A stretch of 7,255 nt of DNA from contig PUNP01000340.1 in the NCBI GenBank assembly GCA_003551785.1, forward strand, positions 1-7,255, written 5' to 3'. A model generated the notes under the pieces. The model ran no database searches. It was given only the letters and a program-made list of their open reading frames with translations, and was not told the origin of the DNA. Within the stretch, counting starts at the first letter, position 1. Every line of letters begins with the position of its first letter. Of the stretch, positions 1 through 7,255 are shown in pieces. The DNA is from Candidatus Brocadiaceae bacterium. Lineage in GTDB: Bacteria; Planctomycetota; Brocadiia; SM23-32. A program made the translations under genes and the position numbers.

Positions 1-1785
1 CAGCTTCTTATGGCTGATCAGGTGGAGAAAACACCCGGGGCCGCCTCATCGCTGAAAACACCTGAAGATAAACAGCAGGCGGTTATTAAAAGGGCTTATG
101 AACGTCAGGAATCCATCTCTATCGGAAGCGGGATGGCCGGCGAAAACGCTGAAAATCTTATTTTCGTTCCGGTATCGGACATACAGGGTGTCTTAGGCGT
201 CGTAAGGCTTGTTTTCGGAGACGTAGAATCTGATAAGTTAAGCAGATTGACACAACTCGCTGAACTCATCTGCGGATACTACAGTTTATATAGTGCCAAT
301 AGAGTTCTGAGCGCTAAACAGCAGGAACGCGAAGAACTCGATAAATTAAGCAAGGCGATACTGCAACTCCAACATTACACATTCTCCAACCACCTTCCGG
401 AAGTTGTCGTTAACTCCGCGGTGGAAATCGCCCCGCTCGACCGAGCAGTATTACTCACGAATAATGGCAAATCGGAATATGGTATCGTCGGGGTCAGCAG
501 CACGATTGAAACGACTAAAGACAGTGCATGGTCGAGATTGACGGGCGAGTTAGCGGCGGTGGTATCGGAAATGAACGAACCGCTGATTTTCTCTAAATCG
601 GATCAGAAAATGGAGGAAATTGATAACGACCAGCTCCGGGAAAAGGTCAATTCTTACTTATTAATGACCGATACCAGCACCCTGATGGTATTTCCGTTGG
701 TATCCGGTGGTGAGCATATCGGTGTATTAATTCTGGAACGTTTCAAAGATACGAAGCTTACTGAGATAGAGCGCGTGGTATGCACGATATATGCCGCCCA
801 TTCTGCATCTGCCGTCGGTAATCATCGCATATTCAACAGTGTGCCGCTGCATAGTTTTTATGCGAAAAAGTTAGAAAAGGAAGAAGAGGAAGTCAGCAGA
901 AGACCGCTGAGAATATGGAAAGCGGTCAAAACAGCTATTTTTCTGGCTATCATCGCCGCTTTAGTATATTTTGGAGGCTTTTATCCCGTTACAGAGAAAA
1001 TCGGCGCAGACTGTTTCGTAGTGCCCTATAACACACGTATACTGACTTCTAACATCTCCGGAGAGATAGAAAACGTCCATTTTGAACAAGGCAGCTTCGT
1101 AACTGAAGGTACCCCGCTGCTACAACTTCGCACTGAGGACATTCGGTTACAACTGGGGCGCGAACGCGAAAATGCAAAAAATATTCACGCTGAGATGGCT
1201 ATGCTGCGCGGCAGGGCCGAAGATGAAACTAATCCGCAGCAGCGTGGACGTATGTTAGCTGAAATACAAGCTCTGACCCATTCCTACAACGCAAAGCTTA
1301 AGGAAATCGAATTACTTGAAAACAGGCTGCAAGATTGCTTGATTGTTTCCCCGATTGATGGTATTATGCTTGAGCCGGAAGACCCTGATTCTTTATTAGG
1401 TGTAACTGTCACTGAAGGGGAAAGGTTGGCCAGGGTCGGCGCTTCACATGAAAAAGTTAAAATAAAGATCGCTCTGCCGTCAAACCGCGTGACAGAAGTA
1501 GAAGAGGATTCCCAGGCAAATATAGGCTTGCAGCCTTTGTTAGGCTATGAAGATATTTCCGCCACAATAAGAGCCATCGCCGACAGGTCGGTTAATTATA
1601 AAGATACAAATGTTTTCATGGCGACGGCGGTTATACCCAACAGAAGAGAGGATGTAGGGGGTAACAGACCTTTATTGAAAGCCGGGATGACCGGTAAGGC
1701 AAGAATCATTGTGCCGGAAGATTCCACCTACTTTTTAATCTACGGCCGACGTTTGCTCAGACAACTCAGATATTGGTTCTTTTGA
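1..1785 (+). CDS. GAF-domain / HlyD-type membrane fusion (periplasmic adaptor) protein, 5' partial
   Basis: Probable inner-membrane-anchored adaptor of an export system with a cytoplasmic sensor-like part. The frame is open to the window edge. Numbering from the ATG at 10, residues 30-95 look like the C-terminal half of a GAF domain (VPVSDIQGVLGVVRL), so the real start probably lies upstream. A charged helix (about 99-120) leads to a fuller GAF-like domain (about 120-272, including VFPLVSGGEHIGVLILERF). A basic stretch (RRPLRIWKAVK) precedes one membrane helix (308-326), which predicts cytoplasmic GAF domains and an extracytoplasmic remainder. Then come a first lipoyl-like half (about 336-375, SGEIENVHFEQGSFVTEG), a helical hairpin (376-442), the second half (443-477, IVSPIDGIM) and a beta-barrel region (480-568). 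The C-terminus is basic and aromatic. No transporter or outer-membrane partner is in the window, so the substrate is unknown. The stop lies 22 bp before leuS, suggesting co-transcription. No catalytic motif is seen. HlyD-family assignment is firm; the GAF calls are moderate. Confidence 0.8.
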   Translation, partial: QLLMADQVEKTPGAASSLKTPEDKQQAVIKRAYERQESISIGSGMAGENAENLIFVPVSDIQGVLGVVRLVFGDVESDKLSRLTQLAELICGYYSLYSANRVLSAKQQEREELDKLSKAILQLQHYTFSNHLPEVVVNSAVEIAPLDRAVLLTNNGKSEYGIVGVSSTIETTKDSAWSRLTGELAAVVSEMNEPLIFSKSDQKMEEIDNDQLREKVNSYLLMTDTSTLMVFPLVSGGEHIGVLILERFKDTKLTEIERVVCTIYAAHSASAVGNHRIFNSVPLHSFYAKKLEKEEEEVSRRPLRIWKAVKTAIFLAIIAALVYFGGFYPVTEKIGADCFVVPYNTRILTSNISGEIENVHFEQGSFVTEGTPLLQLRTEDIRLQLGRERENAKNIHAEMAMLRGRAEDETNPQQRGRMLAEIQALTHSYNAKLKEIELLENRLQDCLIVSPIDGIMLEPEDPDSLLGVTVTEGERLARVGASHEKVKIKIALPSNRVTEVEEDSQANIGLQPLLGYEDISATIRAIADRSVNYKDTNVFMATAVIPNRREDVGGNRPLLKAGMTGKARIIVPEDSTYFLIYGRRLLRQLRYWFF

Positions 1786-1807
1786 ACTTAAATTACGGAG
1801 ACGTTAA

Positions 1808-4456
1808 ATGCCTGACATCAAACCTTATGAACCTATAAAAGTGGAACAATATTGGCGTCAATACTGGCGCGACAATGAGCTTTTTAAAGCTGCGGATTTG
1901 GATGAAGGTAAACAAAAGTTTTACTGTCTTGTCATGTTCCCCTACCCCTCCGGAAAACTTCATGTAGGACATGGGCGCAATTATATCATCGGAGATGTCG
2001 TTGCAAGATACAAAATGATGCAGGGATGCAACGTATTAACTCCTATGGGATGGGACGCGTTCGGACTGCCCGCTGAAAACGCTGCAATCCAAAACGGAAT
2101 TCATCCGGCCCGGTCCGTGAAAAAAAACATCAAAACCATGAAACATCAAATCATGGAACTGGGGGTTGAATACGACTGGGACAGGGAAATAAACACCAGT
2201 GAGCCGGATTATTATAAATGGACTCAATGGGTGTTTTTAAAACTTTTTAACGCCGGTTTGGCTTACCAAACTGATGCGCCGGTGAATTGGTGTCCCAGCT
2301 GCCAAACCGGTCTCGCCAATGAGGAAGTTAAGGAAGGGCTTTGTGAACGCTGTGACGCCCAGGTCATTGAAAAAGACCTGCCGCAGTGGTTTTTCCGCAT
2401 AACAGAATATGCTGAGAAATTACTCGATGACATCCGGATGCTGGATGGGTGGCCGGATAGAGTCAAGAAAATGCAGCAGGAATGGATCGGGCGCAGTGAA
2501 GGTGCTCTGATAAATTTCACTCTCGACGGAGAAAATGACGTTAAAGTGCCTTGCTTCACGACAAGACCTGATACGCTTTGGGGTGTGACCTATATGTGCA
2601 TGGCCCCGGAATACCCGGGCTTGCCCGAATTAGTAGCAGGCACCGAACAAGAAGAGGAAGTGCTGGATTTTATAGCCGGAACGGGCGGACAGGACATCTT
2701 ATCAAGAACCAGCGACGAGACGGAAAAAAGGGGCGTCTTTACGGGACGCTACGTTATCAACCCCGTTAACGGCGAGAAACTCCCGCTCTGGGTCGCTAAT
2801 TACGTCGTGATGGAATACGGCACGGGAGCCGTCATGGCTGTGCCTGCACATGACCAGCGTGATTTCGAGTTTGCCCAAAAGTATGACCTCCCGATTAAAA
2901 TCGTGATTCAACCTGAAAAAGATGAGAAATTAGTTGCTGAAGAACTGGATCAGGCTTATGAAAACGAAGGTATTATGGAAAATAGCGGGCCGTTCGACGG
3001 TACACCGAGCAAAGAAGGCATCCATAATGTTACTGAATACCTTGAAGAACACGGCTGGGGAGAAAAAGATGTCAGCTACCGTTTAAGGGATTGGCTGATC
3101 AGCCGACAGCGTTACTGGGGTGCCCCTATGCCGATTATACATTGTACGGACTGCGGTACGGTTCCGGTTCCCGAAAGCGAACTGCCTGTCGAACTGCCGG
3201 AAAACGTTGATTTTACCCCGCAAGGAGAAAGTCCCCTTGCCAATGTCGAAGAATTTGTTAATACCACATGCCCCGCCTGCGGGGAAAGGGCAAAACGAGA
3301 AACTGACACTATCGCACAATGGCTTTGCTCCTGCTGGTATTTTTTGAGGTTCGCCAGTCCGCATGAAGATGATAAGCCGTTTAAGCGCGAACTTGTCGAT
3401 TATTGGCTTCCGGTAGACCAATACATCGGCGGCGTTGAACATGCGGTTCTGCACCTTCTCTACTCAAGGTTCATCGTAAAAGTATTGCACGATGAGGGCT
3501 GCCTTGGGTTTAAAGAACCGTTTAAATCACTCTTCACCCAGGGAATGATATTGAAAAACAGCCATGTATGTAATAGGTGCTATAAATTCGTCACCGACGA
3601 CCCATCAGTTACCGAACCATGCAAATGTCATTTCGAGGAGGGACCACATACAAGAATAAAGGAAAATATAGAAGTTACAGCTAAACTGGATAAAATGAGC
3701 AAGTCTAAAGGAAATGTCGTCGGCTTCGATGAGGTTATAGAACAATATGGAGCAGACACGCTGAGGATGTATACTTTAGCTATCGGCCCGCCTGAAAAAG
3801 ATGCTGAATGGCAGGAATCCGGAGTGATTGGATACCATCGTTTCCTCAACAGATTATGGGAAAAAATTATCCCCTATGAAAAGGGGTTCCAAAACAAGGA
3901 AAATCCGATTGTTGACCCATCATCACTGGGGAAAGATGCCAAAGAAGTTTACCGTCTGACACACAAAACTGTCAAGAAAGTAACGGAAGATATAGAGGGG
4001 AGTTGGCATTTCAATACCGCTATAGCGGCTGTAATGGAATTATTTAATCAGATACAGAAACTTGATATGCCGTCACCATTAGAAGAATGGAATGAACAAG
4101 AAAAAACTATCTTCAATGTCTTTAGCTACAGTTGTGAAACTATGCTGCGTTTACTCGCTCCGTTTGTCCCCCACGTATGTGAAGAATTATGGACAAGACT
4201 CGGTAACTCACCTACCATCTTTTCAGCAGGCTGGCCGGAATTTGATGAAGAAGCAGTTAAAGCCGATACTATCGAAATGCCCGTGCAAGTCCAGGGGAAG
4301 GTGAGAGCAAAACTGGTGGTTGAACGTGATGCACCGGAAGAAGAGATACGGCAGGCGGCTCTGAACGATGAAGATGTAAAAAAGCATATAGGTGAAAAAG
4401 AAGTAAAGAAGCTCATAGTAGTCCCGAACAGGATAGTTAATATCGTTATCGGCTAA
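1808..4456 (+). CDS. leuS: Leucyl-tRNA synthetase (leucine--tRNA ligase)
   Basis: Cytoplasmic class I aminoacyl-tRNA synthetase that charges tRNA-Leu with leucine using ATP. At 882 residues it has the usual bacterial length. In order: HIGH motif as HVGH (52-55); zinc-ribbon cysteines C162/C165 and C179/C182; the CP1 editing domain with threonine-rich TTRPDT (251-256) and the AHDQRD segment whose D349 matches the conserved editing aspartate; a second ribbon C446/C449 and C488/C491; the WYFLRF core segment (510-515); KMSKS (629-633); the anticodon-binding helical domain; and the C-terminal tRNA-binding domain (about 823-882, [13 protein letters not shown]). The start is fixed by an in-frame TAA directly before the ATG and by GGAG at 1797-1800, 7 nt upstream. 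The gene ends in tandem TAA stops. Odd points are an extra cysteine cluster (C588, C591, C605, C607) between the catalytic core and KMSKS, and C507/C509 where many LeuRS carry Ser or small residues. All essential motifs are present, so it should be active. Confidence 0.98.
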   Translation: MPDIKPYEPIKVEQYWRQYWRDNELFKAADLDEGKQKFYCLVMFPYPSGKLHVGHGRNYIIGDVVARYKMMQGCNVLTPMGWDAFGLPAENAAIQNGIHPARSVKKNIKTMKHQIMELGVEYDWDREINTSEPDYYKWTQWVFLKLFNAGLAYQTDAPVNWCPSCQTGLANEEVKEGLCERCDAQVIEKDLPQWFFRITEYAEKLLDDIRMLDGWPDRVKKMQQEWIGRSEGALINFTLDGENDVKVPCFTTRPDTLWGVTYMCMAPEYPGLPELVAGTEQEEEVLDFIAGTGGQDILSRTSDETEKRGVFTGRYVINPVNGEKLPLWVANYVVMEYGTGAVMAVPAHDQRDFEFAQKYDLPIKIVIQPEKDEKLVAEELDQAYENEGIMENSGPFDGTPSKEGIHNVTEYLEEHGWGEKDVSYRLRDWLISRQRYWGAPMPIIHCTDCGTVPVPESELPVELPENVDFTPQGESPLANVEEFVNTTCPACGERAKRETDTIAQWLCSCWYFLRFASPHEDDKPFKRELVDYWLPVDQYIGGVEHAVLHLLYSRFIVKVLHDEGCLGFKEPFKSLFTQGMILKNSHVCNRCYKFVTDDPSVTEPCKCHFEEGPHTRIKENIEVTAKLDKMSKSKGNVVGFDEVIEQYGADTLRMYTLAIGPPEKDAEWQESGVIGYHRFLNRLWEKIIPYEKGFQNKENPIVDPSSLGKDAKEVYRLTHKTVKKVTEDIEGSWHFNTAIAAVMELFNQIQKLDMPSPLEEWNEQEKTIFNVFSYSCETMLRLLAPFVPHVCEELWTRLGNSPTIFSAGWPEFDEEAVKADTIEMPVQVQGKVRAKLVVERDAPEEEIRQAALNDEDVKKHIGEKEVKKLIVVPNRIVNIVIG

Positions 4457-4522
4457 TAATTGAACATGCCGCTGCAAGTGAGCTTATCTGCATTTAAATC
4501 TGCAAGTAAATAATAGCATATA

Positions 4523-5692
4523 ATGGAAATAAAAGAACTGAAGCGAAAATTCCAGGAGACATTCGGCAGCGCCTCGAAACCTTTAATGTTTGCCAGGGCT
4601 CCCGGCAGAGTTAATCTTATTGGTGAACATACCGATTACAACGGCGGTTTCGTGTTACCTATGGGGATAGATCGTGAGGTAAAGATCATTTTTCGTCCCA
4701 TAGTTGGTGAAGAAGTAAAGCTATGCAGCGCTAATTTTAATGAAATAGATAAGTTTCGGCTGGATGATATAAGACCAAGCCGTGATAACCGCTGGTCGGA
4801 CTATATCAGGGGCGCAGCATGGGCTATGCAGGAAAATTCACTGCCAATAACGGCATTTGAAGGTGTCTTATACGGCAATGTCCCGATAGGTGCGGGCCTC
4901 AGTTCATCCGCGGCACTGGAAGTAGCGGCCTCTTTAGCTTTTTGCGGAAAAGAAAATTTAAAAAATATTGATAAAAAAAAGCTGGCGCTCACCTGTCAAA
5001 AAGCGGAAAATGAATTCGTGGGCGTCAATTGCGGTATAATGGACCAGTTTGTCAGCATTCACGCTAAAAAAGACCACGCAGTGCTTATTGATTGCCGTTC
5101 CCTGGATTACAGCATTTTACCGCTGAATACTCATGATGTCAGGATAATCGTGGCAAATACTATGGTAGAACATGAGTTGGGTGCCTCCGCGTATAACGAT
5201 AGAAGAAGCACTTGCGAGAGTGCGGCACAGAAGCTCGATGATGCGATCGGGGGAATAAAGCAGCTGCGTGATGTAAGTGTCGAACAATTGAACACCTGTA
5301 AACCCCAGCTTTCCCCTATTGAATACCGTCGGGCTGAACATGTGATTACGGAAAATAAAAGAGCAGTTGACGCCGAAGACGCTCTGTTATCTTGTGATTA
5401 TAAAAAGTTCGGGCATCTGATGAACGAATCGCATCGGAGTTTAAAGGATGATTATGAAGTATCTTGCCCTGAACTGGATATAATGGTCAATAACGCTGTA
5501 AAATGCGATGGTGTTTATGGTTCACGTATGACCGGTGCCGGTTTTGGTGGTTGTACTGTAAGCCTTGTCGAAGCTCAGAAAACCACATCAGTGATTGAAT
5601 CGCTTGAAAAGAATTATCAAAATCAAACAGGTATAACCCCGGAGAGTTACGAATTTAAGGCTGAAAACGGTGCCGGGGTAGATATTTTATGA
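4523..5692 (+). CDS. galK: Galactokinase (GHMP kinase family)
   Basis: Cytoplasmic enzyme that phosphorylates alpha-D-galactose with ATP to galactose 1-phosphate, the first committed step of the Leloir pathway. The 389 residues match the family. The galactokinase signature GRVNLIGEHTDYNGG is at 28-42, and its R29 matches the catalytic arginine. The GHMP ATP-binding loop PIGAGLSSSAALE is at 121-133. GIMDQF (171-176) supplies the catalytic base D174. The third GHMP motif GSRMTGAGFGG is at 333-343. A homoserine or mevalonate kinase is unlikely because the GEHTDYN sugar-binding signature is intact. Start: an in-frame TAG at 4514-4516 leaves this ATG as the only plausible start, and the N-terminal length fits the family, yet no Shine-Dalgarno sequence precedes it. 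No galT, galE or galM is in the window, so the fate of galactose 1-phosphate must depend on genes elsewhere. The stop TGA overlaps an ATG (ATGA at 5689-5692) that opens a 10-codon frame. Confidence 0.97.
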   Translation: MEIKELKRKFQETFGSASKPLMFARAPGRVNLIGEHTDYNGGFVLPMGIDREVKIIFRPIVGEEVKLCSANFNEIDKFRLDDIRPSRDNRWSDYIRGAAWAMQENSLPITAFEGVLYGNVPIGAGLSSSAALEVAASLAFCGKENLKNIDKKKLALTCQKAENEFVGVNCGIMDQFVSIHAKKDHAVLIDCRSLDYSILPLNTHDVRIIVANTMVEHELGASAYNDRRSTCESAAQKLDDAIGGIKQLRDVSVEQLNTCKPQLSPIEYRRAEHVITENKRAVDAEDALLSCDYKKFGHLMNESHRSLKDDYEVSCPELDIMVNNAVKCDGVYGSRMTGAGFGGCTVSLVEAQKTTSVIESLEKNYQNQTGITPESYEFKAENGAGVDIL

Positions 5693-5832
5693 ACTCAGTA
5701 ATTTATGTGAGGTGGAGATGAGTTGACGGGGTTCACTGAATATTTACGACAGGGATATCTGTGTTACGATCAGCACCGACAGAAAAGGTGTCGATAAGTA
5801 TTTTTAGTTCGTTTTAGATAAAAGAGGAAAAT
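5693..5832 (+). other. Intergenic region galK-apgM with overlapping micro-ORFs
   Basis: These 140 bp hold no recognisable gene, tRNA or strong terminator. They contain linked start/stop overlaps: an ATG overlapping the galK stop (5689) opens MNSVIYVRWR and ends in TGA at 5719-5721. That TGA overlaps the ATG at 5718, which has GAGG 5 nt upstream (5709-5712) but meets TGA after two codons (5724-5726). That second TGA overlaps a TTG at 5723 that opens a 24-codon frame to TAA at 5795-5797. The frame of the 5718 ATG, past its TGA, stays open to TAG at 5805-5807. The region may be a decayed small gene, a translated leader of apgM, or chance. The apgM ribosome-binding site lies at the right end (GAGG, 5824-5827). 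Confidence 0.35.
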
Positions 5833-7065
5833 ATGGCAAATCTCAATATGGTGGAAAGCTTAGTCAAAGAGCGCGCAGGATGGCCGAAAGAAGACATGTC
5901 GCTTGTTTTATTAGTGTTAGACGGAATTGGAGACATCAGGCATCCTGACCACGGGATGCAAACGCCTTTGGAAAAAGCTAAAACCCCTAACTTGGATGCG
6001 CTCGCCTCCAAAAGTGCGCTTGGCAGAATGCTGCCTGTAGATTACGGAATTACCCCGGGCAGCGGGCCGGCCCATTTGGGACTTTTCGGGTATGATCCGA
6101 GAGAAGTCGAAATCGGACGTGGTGTGCTTGAAACACTCGGACTGGACATGGACTTGGAGTTCGGCGACCTTGCCGCGCGATGCAATTTTTGCACGATTGA
6201 GGATGGTGTAATAACAGATAGACGCGCCGGCCGCCCTGCTACCGAAGATAGCGTCAAGCTCTGCTCGCAGCTTCAGGCCGAAATAAGTAAAATTGAAGAT
6301 GTCGAAGTGATTATCAAACCGGGAATGGGACACCGTTTCGCTGTCATTTTCCGCGGCCCGGACTTACACGAGGGGGTTTGCGATACGGACCCGCATGAGA
6401 ACGGTGCACCTTTGCACAAGGCCCAAGCTGCAAACTCAGACGCTGAAAAGGCCGCAAAAATCATCGGGGAATTCCAAAACCGTGCGCTGAAAGTGCTGGA
6501 GGGGAACGACCCCATGAACGCTATTTTGGTCAGAGGAATCGCCGAACGTCCTAAAATAGCATCCATTGAAGAACGGTTCAAACTGAAAAGCGGCGCTATT
6601 GCTACTTACCCAATGTACAGAGGACTCGCAAAATTGGTCGGGATGAATGTTGTCGACACCGGTTCCTCAGTAGAAGATGAATTCAAAAGCTATCAAGAGA
6701 CACGAAGCGAATTTGACTACCACTTTATTCATGTCAAAGGGACGGATGAAGCCGGTGAGGACGGGGATTTTGATTACAAAGTCGAAGTAGTGGAAGAGGT
6801 GGATTCAAAACTACCGATGGTTTTGGATCAAAAGCCGGATGCGCTTGCCATAACCGGCGACCACTCCACCCCCTGCCCGATGAAACTGCATAGCTGGCAC
6901 CCCGTACCACTGCTTCTGCATTCTGAACGTTGTGACGTTGCCGGGGCAGACAAATTCACAGAACTCGAGTGCTCGCACAAGGGTACTTTAGGCACTTTTC
7001 ATTCAATGCACCTTATTTCACTCATGCTGGCCAACTCAGCGCTGTTAGACAAGTATGGAGCATAA
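5833..7065 (+). CDS. apgM: 2,3-bisphosphoglycerate-independent phosphoglycerate mutase, archaeal type
   Basis: Cytoplasmic, metal-dependent enzyme of glycolysis and gluconeogenesis that interconverts 3- and 2-phosphoglycerate. It belongs to the alkaline phosphatase superfamily (PhosphMutase/Metalloenzyme domains). The 410 residues fit the archaeal-type family, against roughly 510 for GpmI. Near the N-terminus [11 protein letters not shown] carries the metal ligand D30. [17 protein letters not shown] holds S77, the expected phospho-acceptor serine. The C-terminal half has [11 protein letters not shown] (D305), [10 protein letters not shown] (D343, H344) and HSWHPVP (H356), the expected two-metal ligands. 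E309 sits where the motif often has His (DEAGH). Start: ATG with GAGG 5 nt upstream, and an in-frame TAG at 5815-5817 rules out an extension. It is followed 2 bp later by hslV, so the two are probably one transcript. A role in phosphonate metabolism, as for some relatives, is less likely because the mutase motifs are well kept. Confidence 0.93.
   Translation: MANLNMVESLVKERAGWPKEDMSLVLLVLDGIGDIRHPDHGMQTPLEKAKTPNLDALASKSALGRMLPVDYGITPGSGPAHLGLFGYDPREVEIGRGVLETLGLDMDLEFGDLAARCNFCTIEDGVITDRRAGRPATEDSVKLCSQLQAEISKIEDVEVIIKPGMGHRFAVIFRGPDLHEGVCDTDPHENGAPLHKAQAANSDAEKAAKIIGEFQNRALKVLEGNDPMNAILVRGIAERPKIASIEERFKLKSGAIATYPMYRGLAKLVGMNVVDTGSSVEDEFKSYQETRSEFDYHFIHVKGTDEAGEDGDFDYKVEVVEEVDSKLPMVLDQKPDALAITGDHSTPCPMKLHSWHPVPLLLHSERCDVAGADKFTELECSHKGTLGTFHSMHLISLMLANSALLDKYGA
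7057..7060 (+). promoter_or_regulatory. hslV Shine-Dalgarno sequence inside the apgM 3' end
   Basis: GGAG lies within the last sense codons of apgM (Tyr-Gly-Ala), 7 nt before the hslV ATG at 7068. Only 2 nt separate the apgM stop from that ATG. This supports the chosen hslV start and suggests that ribosomes finishing apgM help initiate hslV. Confidence 0.7.
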
Positions 7066-7067
7066 AA

Positions 7068-7255
7068 ATGAATAACGATGAAAAAAAATGTCGCTCGACT
7101 ACAATTCTATCTGTCCGAAAGAATGGCCAGGTCGCTATAGGTGGAGACGGGCAGGTTACGATGCAAAGCACTGTCGCTAAACACGGTGCCAACAAATTGC
7201 GCCGGCTGTATCACGACCAGGTTTTGGTCGGTTTTGCCGGTTCGGCCGGTGATGC
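7068..7255 (+). CDS. hslV: ATP-dependent protease proteolytic subunit HslV, 3' partial
   Basis: Peptidase subunit of the HslUV (ClpQY) proteasome-like complex, a cytoplasmic protease in which the HslU ATPase unfolds substrates and feeds them to HslV hexamer rings. Only 62 codons lie in the window. They match the family N-terminus: [20 protein letters not shown], then a KLRRLY segment and [10 protein letters not shown]. The first Thr of the TT pair (residue 11, codon 7098-7100) is the expected catalytic N-terminal threonine, with the GGDGQVT strand after it. It follows a 10-residue leader ([10 protein letters not shown]) that must be removed for activity, whereas E. coli HslV removes only Met. 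The ATG is the only in-frame ATG near the motif and has GGAG 7 nt upstream. An A8 run (7081-7088) lies in the leader codons. hslU would be expected just downstream, outside the window. The [12 protein letters not shown] stretch is somewhat divergent, but the motifs before and after it are intact. Confidence 0.93.
   Translation, partial: MNNDEKKCRSTTILSVRKNGQVAIGGDGQVTMQSTVAKHGANKLRRLYHDQVLVGFAGSAGD

Noticed and set aside
3271..3284. GC-rich hairpin (CCCCG-CCTG-CGGGG) inside leuS
   Set aside because: It is explained by the codons for the zinc-ribbon Cys-Pro-Ala-Cys-Gly and has no T-run or other regulatory context.
3083..3454. 123-codon minus-strand ORF opposite leuS
   Set aside because: It lies wholly within the well-supported leuS gene, has no recognisable domain, and looks like a shadow of leuS codon use. 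The other antisense ORFs over leuS, galK and apgM were rejected for the same reason.
4466..4513. Fifteen-codon ORF (MPLQVSLSAFKSASK) between leuS and galK
   Set aside because: It has no ribosome-binding site, its composition is not distinctive, and a frame of this length is expected by chance.
4519..4524. Perfect TATAAT just before galK
   Set aside because: It overlaps the galK start codon, so transcription from it would begin inside the gene. No matching -35 element is present at the right distance.
5711..5725. GGDEL string in the galK-apgM gap, resembling the GGDEF cyclase motif
   Set aside because: The frame around it is under 30 codons and lacks any other cyclase feature, so the match is coincidental.
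5723..5728. TTGACG resembling a -35 promoter box upstream of apgM
   Set aside because: The sequence 17 nt downstream (ACGACA) does not resemble a -10 box.
5777..5805. Possible intrinsic terminator after the galK-apgM micro-ORFs (stem CGACA/TGTCG, then TATTTTT)
   Set aside because: The stem has only five base pairs with a 7-nt loop, and the T-run is five bases starting eight bases after the stem. It is too weak to call.
5718..5807. Selenocysteine reading of the TGA at 5724-5726
   Set aside because: No stable stem-loop resembling a bacterial SECIS follows the TGA, and the resulting peptide matches no selenoprotein I recognise.

Overview
The window is a compact bacterial stretch with all genes on the + strand: the 3' part of a GAF-sensor/HlyD-type membrane adaptor gene, then leuS, galK, an archaeal-type phosphoglycerate mutase gene (apgM) and the first 62 codons of hslV. 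All but the first are recognised from family motifs visible in the translations. No tRNA, rRNA, CRISPR array, insertion sequence or long repeat is visible.

Organism: LeuRS, GalK and HslV are of bacterial type. The cofactor-independent phosphoglycerate mutase belongs to the archaeal/bacterial PhosphMutase branch rather than the GpmI or GpmA type. A cytoplasmic GAF region joined through one membrane helix to a HlyD-like adaptor, together with HslV and this mutase, reminds me most of planctomycete or other PVC-group bacteria. That is an inference from memory with low to moderate confidence, and the sequence does not prove it. Base composition looks even across the window, and I see no sign of recent transfer.

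Layout: 1-1785 adaptor (5' end outside the window); a 22-bp gap with a good ribosome-binding site; 1808-4456 leuS; a 66-bp AT-rich gap with no Shine-Dalgarno sequence; 4523-5692 galK; a 140-bp gap, the only sizeable non-coding stretch, which holds a chain of very short overlapping reading frames; 5833-7065 apgM; a 2-bp gap; 7068 to the window end, hslV. The adaptor-leuS and apgM-hslV junctions look co-transcribed. Whether the two larger gaps contain promoters cannot be decided by eye.

Together the genes cover translation (leucyl-tRNA), galactose entry (galactose 1-phosphate), lower glycolysis (3-PG to 2-PG) and protein quality control (HslUV protease). This is a housekeeping region and not an obvious new system. 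The points most worth a second look are the GAF-adaptor fusion, a cysteine cluster next to the KMSKS loop of LeuRS, the micro-ORF chain after galK, the missing Shine-Dalgarno sequence of galK, and a Glu where a metal-binding His would be expected in ApgM.
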